This document shows positions 48,161 to 57,012 of a DNA stretch of 57,012 nt, piece after piece. Each line of letters starts with the position of its first letter. The stretch's first letter is position 1. This DNA is from Acidobacteriota bacterium (lineage in GTDB: Bacteria; Acidobacteriota; Thermoanaerobaculia; Multivoradales; SZUA-115). A model generated the notes under the pieces. It saw nothing but the letters and a program-made list of their open reading frames with translations, made no database searches and was not told where the DNA came from. A program made the translations under genes and the position numbers. The DNA is taken from assembly GCA_024277255.1 (NCBI GenBank), contig JAJRVQ010000036.1, positions 1 to 57,012 on the forward strand, in the 5' to 3' direction.

Positions 48161-49627
48161 CTAGCGCCCGTCAGCGCCACCGCCGGTGGGGGCCAGCTCT
48201 CGGTGGTAGGAGCTGGCGTCGCTGGTCGCCAATCCGGTCAAGGCGACGAACTCCGGGTCCTGGTGATACGAGGCGAACACGATGTCGTCGCGAGCCTCCT
48301 GCATCTCTTTCCTGCGCACCGAGTCGTACTGCTCGTAGCTGTAGAAATGGCGGTGCAGCAGTTGCAGGGCCTTGTCGCGGTTGCCCAGTTGGGCGTAGAT
48401 CGCCGCCAGGTTGTACGACGCCTCGAGAAAGTCCTCGTTGTCGGCGGCGATGGCCAGGGCCCGCGCTCTCTCACCCCGCTCGACCAGATAGGTGGCGGCG
48501 AAGACCTGGTTGTAGGGATCGGCCGGCGCCAACTCCAGCGCCGCCTCGACGAAGCCGCAAGCCTTGTCCCGCTCACCTTCCGAGTTCCAGTAAACGGCCA
48601 GGTTGCGGTAGGTCAAGGGCAGCGGAAACGCCTCGATCGAACGGTGGAAGAGGGCCAGCCCCGCATCGAAGTCACCGGAGTGGATGGTCATCTTGCCCAA
48701 ACCGTGCAAGGCCACGGCGCGCGAGATCGCATCCGGCCGCAACTCCAGAACTTGGTGAAAGAGGCCTGCCGCCCGCTGCCACTCACCGGTCTGGTGGCGG
48801 TGCAGTTCAGCCAGGAAGCGCAGCGGAACCGGATCGGCGGGATCCATACCCCGGGCCTGCTCGTAGGCCACGCCAGCATCGGCGAAGCGATTCTCGCGCT
48901 CGGCGATCACCCCTTCGGTCATCGCCCGCACGATGCGCCGCTCGGTGCGCCGTGAGAGGTCGGGGGCGAGGTAGCTGACCCGCGCCGGCACCTCACGCCC
49001 CAGCTTCTTGAGTGCCTTGGCCGCCTTCTTGGCCATCTTCGGCGCCAAGCAACCTTGCGAGGCGACCTGTTCGTACAAGGCCGCAGCCTCCTCTTTCTGC
49101 CCCGCGGCTTGCTTTTTCTTGGCACTCGCCAGTTGCGCCGAGAGTTCATCATCGATCCGCCTGACCTCGTCGCGTACCAACTTCTCCACCGCCGCCGCGA
49201 GCAGCTCGCCATCCGGCTCCGGTACGCGAGCCACTTCCTGCCCTTCGGCATCGGCCAGAATCACCGTGGCTCCACCGTCAACCCCCTGGTTGGCGCGGAA
49301 CTTCGCATTGTCCGGAGTGACGATCAGCGGATGGACGCAGCGCGCGGACATCAGCGTCAACGTGCGCGAGGTCTGCAAGTCGGAGGCCTTGGCTTCGCTG
49401 GCGGAAGTCGGGAACCAGAGAAGAGCAAGCCCTTCGCTGACCCCGGCCTCACCCTGCCCACTGGCGACCACCTGCCACGGGACCTGATAGGTCACCGGCT
49501 GACTGCTGCCGCCAGCGACAGCTCCACCGACGCCGCCTCCGCCTCCGCCACCACAGGTAGCCAGAACGGGCAGAGACGGAGAAATGCCGAGGACCAGGGC
49601 GAGCAGAGCGATCGATGTGCGTTTCAT
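48161..49627 (-). CDS. Exported TPR protein with glycine-rich N-terminus
   Basis: A 488-residue protein with a signal peptide ending near LPVLATCGGGGGGG; the cysteine could be lipidated but the preceding residues are not a perfect lipobox. A beta region (about 45-140) leads into helical tetratricopeptide repeats from about 170 onwards (AAALYEQVASQG, ADAGVAYEQARGMDPADP, AAGLFHQVLELRPDAI, LYHRSIEAF-like and NLAAIYAQLGNRDKALQLLHRHF). It is probably a periplasmic scaffold for protein contacts. The ATG at 49627 has a GGAGG 6 nt ahead. The 250 bp upstream hold no gene. Confidence 0.75.
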   Translation of the reverse strand: MKRTSIALLALVLGISPSLPVLATCGGGGGGGVGGAVAGGSSQPVTYQVPWQVVASGQGEAGVSEGLALLWFPTSASEAKASDLQTSRTLTLMSARCVHPLIVTPDNAKFRANQGVDGGATVILADAEGQEVARVPEPDGELLAAAVEKLVRDEVRRIDDELSAQLASAKKKQAAGQKEEAAALYEQVASQGCLAPKMAKKAAKALKKLGREVPARVSYLAPDLSRRTERRIVRAMTEGVIAERENRFADAGVAYEQARGMDPADPVPLRFLAELHRHQTGEWQRAAGLFHQVLELRPDAISRAVALHGLGKMTIHSGDFDAGLALFHRSIEAFPLPLTYRNLAVYWNSEGERDKACGFVEAALELAPADPYNQVFAATYLVERGERARALAIAADNEDFLEASYNLAAIYAQLGNRDKALQLLHRHFYSYEQYDSVRRKEMQEARDDIVFASYHQDPEFVALTGLATSDASSYHRELAPTGGGADGR

Positions 49628-49877
49628 TGCGGCCTCCAAGGGCAGGATGGTGGGTGCAGAACTCGCCGGTATGTTCCCCCACCACCGGCTTCGGGTTCAT
49701 CGGCGACCGCTGCCGCCAAGCGTTAGTGTACCGAAGAGCGCCGGCACAGCTGTGCAACGATGGCCAGATGCTGGCTCGCCTACCCCTCGATATCAGCTGG
49801 ATCGACCTGGCCGCGGGGCTCGGTGCGGCGTTGTTGCCGCGCGGTACCACGATCTGATGCTCTCTGTCCGCTACGCT
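49628..49877. other. Intergenic region without a recognised gene
   Basis: About 250 bp between the TPR gene start and the DUF418 gene end. Short plus-strand frames here are antisense-like and have no support. It probably contains the TPR gene promoter; no clear boxes were assigned. Confidence 0.4.
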
Positions 49878-50981
49878 TTACCCTGTCGGCTTGCGCGGGT
49901 CGGTCAACGCGCGCATGATTGCTTCGAGCGGACCGCGCTGGAAACGTTGGCGCCACAGATGGGCGAAAACGACCCCCAGCAGGCAAAACAGAGCGGCCGC
50001 TAGCAGGGCGAAGGCCAGGGTCTGGTTCTCCAGCCGCCCGATCCACTGCAGCGTCCCCATGCCCAAGACCACGTGGGCCACGTAGAGGGTCAATGCCAGT
50101 TGCCCCGTGGCCACCCACGGACGTAGCCAGCCCCGATCTCCATGGCGCTCACCCAGAGCCACGCAAGCGGCGATGACGGCACATGCGGTGCCCGTCCCGG
50201 CCAGCATGTAGAGGGGCACGGGTGGCATCGGCTCGGTGCCGAATACCGCGACGATCACCCCATGATCCGCCGGACTCGCCGCGGAGAGCGAGCGGATGAG
50301 AGACCAGCTCAACAGCTCGGCAACAGCGGCCACGCCGAGCCCCCAGGCCAGAACCCGCCGGCGAGTGGCCGGGGAGTTCATCTCCAGCCTGCCCAGCGCC
50401 ATGCCCACCAGCAGAAAGGCCAACCAGGGCACCACCGGGTGGAAACCGTTGAAAAACAGGTGGCGAATCATCCCCGCGGGACTCCACAGCCCGGCGTAGG
50501 AAAGCGTGCTCCAATCCCACCCTCGCTCGTAGTCCAGGGTGACGAGCATGACGGCGAAGGCCAGCACCAGCACACCGGCATAGCTCCACAACCGGCGTGT
50601 CGGCGTCGCCAGCAGGAAGGCAGCCACCGCGATGTAAACACCGTAGAAATGGAGAATGTCGGCAGGCCAGATCGAGGTGTAGAGCGAGCCGACCACAAAG
50701 AGAAACAGGGCACGTTTGAGCAACGTGCGACGATCGCGCATCAGCGGCTCACCATCGCCTCGCAGGTACCGTTCGTACGCCGTGCGGGAGAGAAGGGAGA
50801 GGCCTACGCCGGCCAGGACGACAAAGGTGGCGGCCGCGCGACCATCCAGCCAACCGGCCGCGGTCACCAACCAGCCGGGCCCGTTCTTGCCCGCGCCCAA
50901 AACCACTTTGAAGTTGACCGCCACCATGCCGAAGACGGCCAGCGCACGGGCCAAGTCGTATCCCACGATCCGTTTCTTCAC
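49878..50981 (-). CDS. DUF418-like multi-pass membrane protein
   Basis: A 367-residue integral membrane protein with about ten hydrophobic segments. It opens with RIVGYDLARALAVFGMVAVNF, the DxxRGxxxxGM-like motif shared by DUF418 and heparan-alpha-glucosaminide acetyltransferase-like proteins, and later has PWVATGQLALTLYVAHVVLGMG, typical of the DUF418 C-terminal domain. Members are thought to move acyl groups across the membrane; the function here is unknown. Single-gene unit. Confidence 0.8.
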   Translation of the reverse strand: MKKRIVGYDLARALAVFGMVAVNFKVVLGAGKNGPGWLVTAAGWLDGRAAATFVVLAGVGLSLLSRTAYERYLRGDGEPLMRDRRTLLKRALFLFVVGSLYTSIWPADILHFYGVYIAVAAFLLATPTRRLWSYAGVLVLAFAVMLVTLDYERGWDWSTLSYAGLWSPAGMIRHLFFNGFHPVVPWLAFLLVGMALGRLEMNSPATRRRVLAWGLGVAAVAELLSWSLIRSLSAASPADHGVIVAVFGTEPMPPVPLYMLAGTGTACAVIAACVALGERHGDRGWLRPWVATGQLALTLYVAHVVLGMGTLQWIGRLENQTLAFALLAAALFCLLGVVFAHLWRQRFQRGPLEAIMRALTDPRKPTG

Positions 50982-51172
50982 ATGCTCCTCCTCACCTGCA
51001 CCTCCTCAGCGGCAGTCTAAGGCAAGGAGCCGGTATGCAATCCGCCCAACCGCTCGAAACCGGATGATCTATCAGTCGTATAGTGGAGCCAGATTCTCGC
51101 GGCCGGTGGCGGCGAGAGCGTGGCTACGGCCGAAGTGGATCAACCAGTCGCTCAGCAAGCGGAGGCACGGAA

Positions 51173-52528
51173 ATGGTTAGGAAGGGCAAGACCATGATGA
51201 GGCGGTTCATGCGCGGGCTGGTTCGCCGTAACCCGGGCGAGCCGGAGTTTCATCAGGCGGTGGAAGAGGTGGCGGAGTCGCTGACTCCCTTCTTGCTCGC
51301 TAACAGCAAGTACACCGAAAACCGGATCATCGAACGCATGACCGAGCCGGATCGGGTGGTGATCTTTCGCGTCACCTGGGAAGACGACGAGGGGCGAATC
51401 CACGCCAATCGCGCTTGGCGGGTGCAGTTCAACAACTCGATCGGCCCCTACAAGGGCGGTATGCGCTTCCACCCCTCGGTGACCCTGAGCGTGCTCAAGT
51501 TTCTCGGCTTCGAGCAGGTGTTCAAGAACAGCCTGACCGGCCTGCCGATGGGCGGCGGCAAGGGGGGCTCCAACTTCAACCCCAAAGGCCGAAGCGACCG
51601 TGAGGTGATGCGCTTCTGCCAGTCGCTGATGATCGAGCTGCACCGCCATATCGGCGACGATGTCGACGTGCCGGCCGGCGACATCGGTGTCGGGGCGCGC
51701 GAGATCAGTTACATGTTCGGACAATACAAACGGTTGGAGAATCGCTTCGCCGGCATCCTGACCGGCAAAGGGCTCGCCTTCGGCGGCAGCCTGATCCGCA
51801 CCGAGGCCACCGGCTACGGCTGCGTCTACTTCATGCAGCGGATGCTCGAACGGCGTAGCGAAGGGGTCGAAGGGAAAGTCTGCGCCGTCTCCGGCTCCGG
51901 CAACGTCGCCATCTACACCATCGAGAAACTGGCGCAACTCGGTGCCAAGGTGGTCACCGCCTCGGACTCCAGCGGCTTCATCCACGATCCTCAAGGCATC
52001 GACGAGGAAAAGCTGGCCTGGCTCAAGGAACTCAAGGAAGTGCGCCGCGGCCGGATCCACCAGTACGCCGAGCAGTTCGCGGGAGCGACTTTCCACGCCA
52101 AGGCCCGCCCCTGGGTGGTGCCGGTGGAATTGGCCTTCCCCTGCGCGACGCAAAACGAACTGGAGGACCACGACGCTGAGATTCTGCTGAAAAACGGTGT
52201 CATCGCGGTGGCCGAAGGCGCCAACATGCCGAGCACCCGCGAGGCCATGCACCGCTTCCGCGACGCCGAGATTCTCTTCGCCCCCGGCAAAGCGGCCAAC
52301 GCCGGCGGAGTGGCCGTCTCCGGACTCGAACAAAGCCAGAATGCGCTACGCATCTCCTGGCCGCGCGAGCAGGTCGACAAGAAGCTGCAAGAGATCATGG
52401 CCGACATCCACTCCCGCTGCGTGCGCTACGGCGAGGGCCACAACGGCCACGTGGACTACGTCACCGGCGCCAACGTCGGCGGCTTCGTCAAAGTGGCCGA
52501 GGCGATGCTCGCCTACGGAATCGTCTAG
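51173..52528 (+). CDS. gdhA: NADP-type glutamate dehydrogenase
   Basis: A 451-residue hexameric glutamate dehydrogenase (2-oxoglutarate + NH4+ + NADPH to glutamate). Substrate-site lysines lie in YKGGMRFHPS and GLPMGGGKGGSNF; the catalytic Asp region is DVPAGDIGVGAREISYMFGQYK; the nucleotide fold has VCAVSGSGNVAIYTIEKL, with Ser in the middle of GSGN as in NADP-dependent enzymes. The C-terminus HNGHVDYVTGANVGGFVKVAEAM is conserved. GGAGG lies 7 nt before the ATG at 51173; an in-frame start 90 nt upstream lacks support. It is followed by a strong hairpin. Confidence 0.95.
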   Translation: MVRKGKTMMRRFMRGLVRRNPGEPEFHQAVEEVAESLTPFLLANSKYTENRIIERMTEPDRVVIFRVTWEDDEGRIHANRAWRVQFNNSIGPYKGGMRFHPSVTLSVLKFLGFEQVFKNSLTGLPMGGGKGGSNFNPKGRSDREVMRFCQSLMIELHRHIGDDVDVPAGDIGVGAREISYMFGQYKRLENRFAGILTGKGLAFGGSLIRTEATGYGCVYFMQRMLERRSEGVEGKVCAVSGSGNVAIYTIEKLAQLGAKVVTASDSSGFIHDPQGIDEEKLAWLKELKEVRRGRIHQYAEQFAGATFHAKARPWVVPVELAFPCATQNELEDHDAEILLKNGVIAVAEGANMPSTREAMHRFRDAEILFAPGKAANAGGVAVSGLEQSQNALRISWPREQVDKKLQEIMADIHSRCVRYGEGHNGHVDYVTGANVGGFVKVAEAMLAYGIV

Positions 52529-52543
52529 TCTAGCGGCACTCCA

Positions 52544-52572
52544 GCACCGGCTCGGCCACGTCGAGCCGGTGC
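52544..52572. terminator. Bidirectional terminator-like hairpin
   Basis: Perfect 11 bp arms GCACCGGCTCG (52544-52554) and CGAGCCGGTGC (52562-52572) around a 7 nt loop, 15 bp after the gdhA stop and 13 bp before the convergent gene's stop. There is no T-run, so it may slow rather than end transcription intrinsically. Confidence 0.7.
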
Positions 52573-52585
52573 GTCCCGTGCCCAG

Positions 52586-53116
52586 TCACCCTCGAACCGC
52601 CCGGAACTGCTCCAGCGCCGCGGTGAGTTCGGCGCGGGCTTTGGCGATGAAGGTGTGGGCTTCATCTTGGTAGCCGTCGGTGGAGGCGGACCAGACTCGG
52701 TTGAGGTAGCGCTCGCCGGCGGCGAAGTGATTCATCACGTCGGCGTAGGCTTGTAGGCCGAAACTGTGGGCCAGGGACTCGCGCGCTTCGACGAAGCGAT
52801 GCAGCTCCTCAGAGAAGTGCTGGTCGATGCGGTTGCGCAGGTCGTAGACATCGATCGAACTTTTCTCTTCGTCCAGCCGATCGGCCTCTTGAACCACCCG
52901 GCCGAGACTCTCTTCAATTCTGCGGATGTTGGTGGCGAGGGTCTCCTCGCTGCGCGCGGACTTGTGTGCCGCGTAGCGGCTTAGAATCACTCCCGCCGCG
53001 GCGATGACCAGCGCGATGACCACCTGCGTCACGGGCACTCCCTCGACCTGGCTGGCAGCGAGGTAGGCGCCACGAAGAAAACCGACTGAAATCAAGATCA
53101 GGCCAACTTTTTTCAT
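52586..53116 (-). CDS. Membrane-anchored helical protein, unknown function
   Basis: A 176-residue protein with two N-terminal membrane segments (GLILISVGFLRGAYLA and TQVVIALVIAAAGVILSRYA) and a long soluble helical domain (about 60-176) rich in Glu/Arg, with coiled-coil character (LATNIRRIEESLGRVVQEADRLDEE). No family recognised. Only 4 nt separate its start from the stop of the upstream OPT transporter gene, so they form an operon and it may be an accessory to the transporter. Confidence 0.65.
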   Translation of the reverse strand: MKKVGLILISVGFLRGAYLAASQVEGVPVTQVVIALVIAAAGVILSRYAAHKSARSEETLATNIRRIEESLGRVVQEADRLDEEKSSIDVYDLRNRIDQHFSEELHRFVEARESLAHSFGLQAYADVMNHFAAGERYLNRVWSASTDGYQDEAHTFIAKARAELTAALEQFRAVRG

Positions 53117-53120
53117 CGCT

Positions 53121-54872
<1,752 letters not shown>

Positions 54873-55064
54873 TTTCTGTCCTTCCTGCGCGGCCGCCAGG
54901 CCGTTCGCACAGAGGGTTGGTCGGGTTGTCGGGTCATTGTACTCGCTACCGAGAGTGGAGATGAAAACCACGAAAGCGGAGAAAAGGCTAGAATGTTGGC
55001 TTCCAGTGTCCCGTTTTGTGCACAGAGGTCACTTCCCTTTCTGGGGGAACTTACGAGAGAACCA

Positions 55065-56093
55065 GTGCCACGATCGACTAACCGTACCGTCATCCAACTG
55101 CGGCGCAAGCCGCGTGAAGTGTCGATCCTCGCCGAGTTGTCACGGCTGATGGCCGCGGCCGCCGGGGAGATCATCCGACACCAGGAGAGTCCGCGCTTCC
55201 TTTCTTGGATGCAGCGCGAGGCACCGGTGCGCTTCCCGAAGTTCTTCGATCAGGCGGGCGACGGGCGAGCACGGCGAGCCATGGCGACCTCGCTCGGGTT
55301 GGCTTTGTGGAATGCCACTCCGCTGCCGGACAACGGCTATCAACCCGCTCCGCTGCCGACTCCCGAAGCCCAGGATCCTTGCCCCTGCGAGTCGGCGGAG
55401 CCCTACGCCAGCTGCTGCGGGCAATTCGCCGCCTTCCCCGGCTTCGAGGCCGAGCAGATGTGGCTCTACGTCGTCGAAGAACTCTCCGACGAGCAACTCT
55501 GGCAAGTCGGCCGCGCCGGTGTCTTGCCCCCGGACGAACTCGAAGGGGCCGCCCGGAGGCTGATTAAAGGCGGGTCGCCTCGGCGCGCTCTGCGCCTGCT
55601 GGCTCCGCTCTTCTCAGATCCGGAGGGGTTGACCGCCGAGCACGAGCCTCTGCTCGGCCCCTTGCTGCAGGCCTTCGGCGCGATCGAGTCCGGCATGCCC
55701 GGCGTCGCTTTGGAGCGGCTCTCCGCGACCCTCAAGGCGCCCCTTTCCGGTGCCCTGGAGATGCGTCGAGCCGCCTACTTGGCGGATGCCGGACAGTGGG
55801 AGCAGGCTTGGTCCTGCCTTGGCCGTGCGCAGTGCGAGGATTCCCAGCGGGCGCCGCTACCGGCCGTCGAGGTGTTCCTCCTGCTGCGAGAGGGCCACAC
55901 CGCTCGCGCCGCCCTCAGGGCCCGCTTCTGGCTGGCACAACGACGGCGTAGCGAGCCCGCCGGCGGGTCGGCCATCGGCGTCTTCCTGCAACAGGTCGCC
56001 GCCGATCCGCAAGCCACCCGCGCCGCCTACGTGCACGCCGGAGAGCCGCAACCTTGCCAGGACTTCCTGGCCGCCATGCTTCGCCTGGACTGA
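55065..56093 (+). CDS. SEC-C zinc-motif protein with helical repeats
   Basis: A protein of about 342 residues. Near residue 104 is DPCPCESAEPYASCCGQ, a SEC-C type zinc motif (Cys106, Cys108, Cys117, Cys118) like that at the end of SecA. The C-terminal two thirds is alpha-helical with TPR-like units (RRALRLLAPLFSDPEG, PGVALERLSATLKAP, QWEQAWSCLGRAQCED, TARAALRARFWLAQRR). The start is uncertain: an ATG at 54993 gives 24 more residues of unlikely composition, so I prefer the GTG at 55065. It is probably cytoplasmic and involved in protein or ribosome contacts (inference). Confidence 0.6.
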   Translation: MPRSTNRTVIQLRRKPREVSILAELSRLMAAAAGEIIRHQESPRFLSWMQREAPVRFPKFFDQAGDGRARRAMATSLGLALWNATPLPDNGYQPAPLPTPEAQDPCPCESAEPYASCCGQFAAFPGFEAEQMWLYVVEELSDEQLWQVGRAGVLPPDELEGAARRLIKGGSPRRALRLLAPLFSDPEGLTAEHEPLLGPLLQAFGAIESGMPGVALERLSATLKAPLSGALEMRRAAYLADAGQWEQAWSCLGRAQCEDSQRAPLPAVEVFLLLREGHTARAALRARFWLAQRRRSEPAGGSAIGVFLQQVAADPQATRAAYVHAGEPQPCQDFLAAMLRLD

Positions 56094-56137
56094 CCCCCTC
56101 TCCTCAAGCGGCCCAGACGATGTGGCAGGATGAGCCC

Positions 56138-57012
56138 ATGGCCTTCATCTCCGCACCCTGCACACGGCTCGGTGGCCTTCTAGCTAAGACCGCCACCGCC
56201 GTCGTCCTGCTCGCTGGCCTGGTTCCGCTGGGCGCCCAAAGCCAGCCAGCTCCGATCCTCGACCTAGCCACGACCACCGTCGATAGCGGCGTCCTCCACC
56301 GCGTTTATGGAGCGGAGGGAACCGGGCGCTTCGGCGTTCCCGTGGCCGGTGGCGGCGATGTGGACGGGGATGGACACGAAGACTACGCCGTCGCCTACAT
56401 GACCGCCGCACCGGGTGGACTGAATCGAGCCGGCGAAGTGGATCTGATCTTCGGCGACGGCACCATCGCCGGCAGTATCGATACGGCACTGGCCAATCCG
56501 CGCGTGGTCCGTTTTCTGGGGACTCAGGCCGACGAGACCACCGGTAACGAGATCTGGATCGACGATGTGACCGGCGACGGAATCGCCGACCTGCTCATCT
56601 GCCGGCAGAATTACTCCAGCTTCGACGGCCGCACCGGAGCCGGCGCGCTGACCATCGTGGCCGGCTCCGCCGCGCTACGTGCACAAGGCAATAGCCTGCT
56701 GCCGGTCGATCTCGCAGCTCCTCCCTCCCGTATCACCCTGACCCACATCGTCGGCGCCTCGGCGCTCGACCGGCTGTGCATCTGGGTTCGCACCGGCGAT
56801 GTGACCGGCGACGGAATCGCCGACATCGTGGTCGGCGCCGACCAGCGCGACGGGTTGGGCGAGAGCGACCGCGGGACGATCTACCTGCTGCGCGGCGGCC
56901 CCCACCTGGCCGGCGGCGGGATCCTCGACCTCGCCGCACCCAACGACCCGCCGCTGACCGGCGTTGTAGCGGAAATCAAGCCTCCCGCCGGATCGGCGGG
57001 CTTCCATTTCGG
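56138..57012 (+). CDS. Exported FG-GAP repeat protein (3' end outside window)
   Basis: An open frame from the ATG at 56138 to the window edge, at least 291 codons. A signal peptide (TATAVVLLAGLVPLGAQS) is followed by beta-propeller blades with calcium-binding loops: GDVDGDGHEDYAV, DDVTGDGIADLLI and GDVTGDGIADIVV, spaced about 75-100 residues apart, as in integrin-alpha-like FG-GAP proteins. Each blade also has RGGP or FGDG turns. It is a probable cell-surface protein; no catalytic domain is visible in the part seen. No good ribosome-binding site precedes the ATG (AGGATGAGCCC is nearest). Confidence 0.8.
   Translation, partial: MAFISAPCTRLGGLLAKTATAVVLLAGLVPLGAQSQPAPILDLATTTVDSGVLHRVYGAEGTGRFGVPVAGGGDVDGDGHEDYAVAYMTAAPGGLNRAGEVDLIFGDGTIAGSIDTALANPRVVRFLGTQADETTGNEIWIDDVTGDGIADLLICRQNYSSFDGRTGAGALTIVAGSAALRAQGNSLLPVDLAAPPSRITLTHIVGASALDRLCIWVRTGDVTGDGIADIVVGADQRDGLGESDRGTIYLLRGGPHLAGGGILDLAAPNDPPLTGVVAEIKPPAGSAGFHF

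Overview
The window is high-GC bacterial chromosome. Its protein families (paired HAE1-like RND pumps, an M64 peptidase, BlaI with an M56 sensor, an S9 oligopeptidase, an OPT transporter, FG-GAP proteins, and an exported protein ending in an FADGFESG-type tail) suggest Acidobacteriota, probably a Thermoanaerobaculia-like lineage. This is inference from gene content; there is no rRNA or other phylogenetic marker in the window.

Region 1 (about 1-5.3 kb) holds a small ORF, an exported protein, then a one-direction (minus) run of small modules: VapBC-like, MazEF-like, a second VapBC-like pair, an orphan small gene and an exported lectin-like protein. Just 3' of almost every module lies a copy of a degenerate 26-32 bp repeat with the core ACTat..gA.cG.CACCTaG, sometimes as a perfect tandem duplicate. 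This looks like a cassette array (integron-like, or built on decayed insertion-sequence ends); no integrase is visible.

Region 2 (5.3-17.4 kb) is the most unusual part: a six-gene, tightly coupled minus-strand operon, hsdR - hsdM - AlbA/Schlafen-type ATPase - hsdS - a giant fusion - a STAND-like ATPase. The fusion (about 1,327 aa) joins an HsdM-like methylase, an HsdS-like half specificity module and a P-loop ATPase. Its methylase motif IV reads VPPW instead of NPPF/Y, so it is probably catalytically dead. I read this as a composite type I restriction-modification defence system with a signalling arm; I cannot match it to a named system. A 57-58 bp REP-like repeat occurs in direct orientation on both sides of the operon (5148 and 18223).

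Region 3 (17.4-19.6 kb) is a repeat-rich scar: a truncated sigma-54 activator, then a HigBA-like toxin-antitoxin pair enclosed by two direct copies of a ~197 bp element with 22 bp terminal inverted repeats.

Region 4 (19.6-57 kb) looks like ordinary core or lineage-specific chromosome: a two-RND/one-adaptor efflux operon, a DHH-CPBP membrane fusion, an M64 metallopeptidase, a three-gene exported-protein operon, a MATE pump, a zinc-ribbon membrane protein divergent from a BlaI/M56 pair whose sensor carries a long repetitive coiled coil, a methyltransferase with a mini membrane protein, a DUF6883/DUF4926 pair, an MDR oxidoreductase, an S9 peptidase, MoaB/MogA, an M29 aminopeptidase, a TPR lipoprotein-like protein, a DUF418 membrane protein, glutamate dehydrogenase, an OPT transporter, a SEC-C protein and the start of an FG-GAP exported protein cut by the window end. 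No tRNA, rRNA or CRISPR array was seen.
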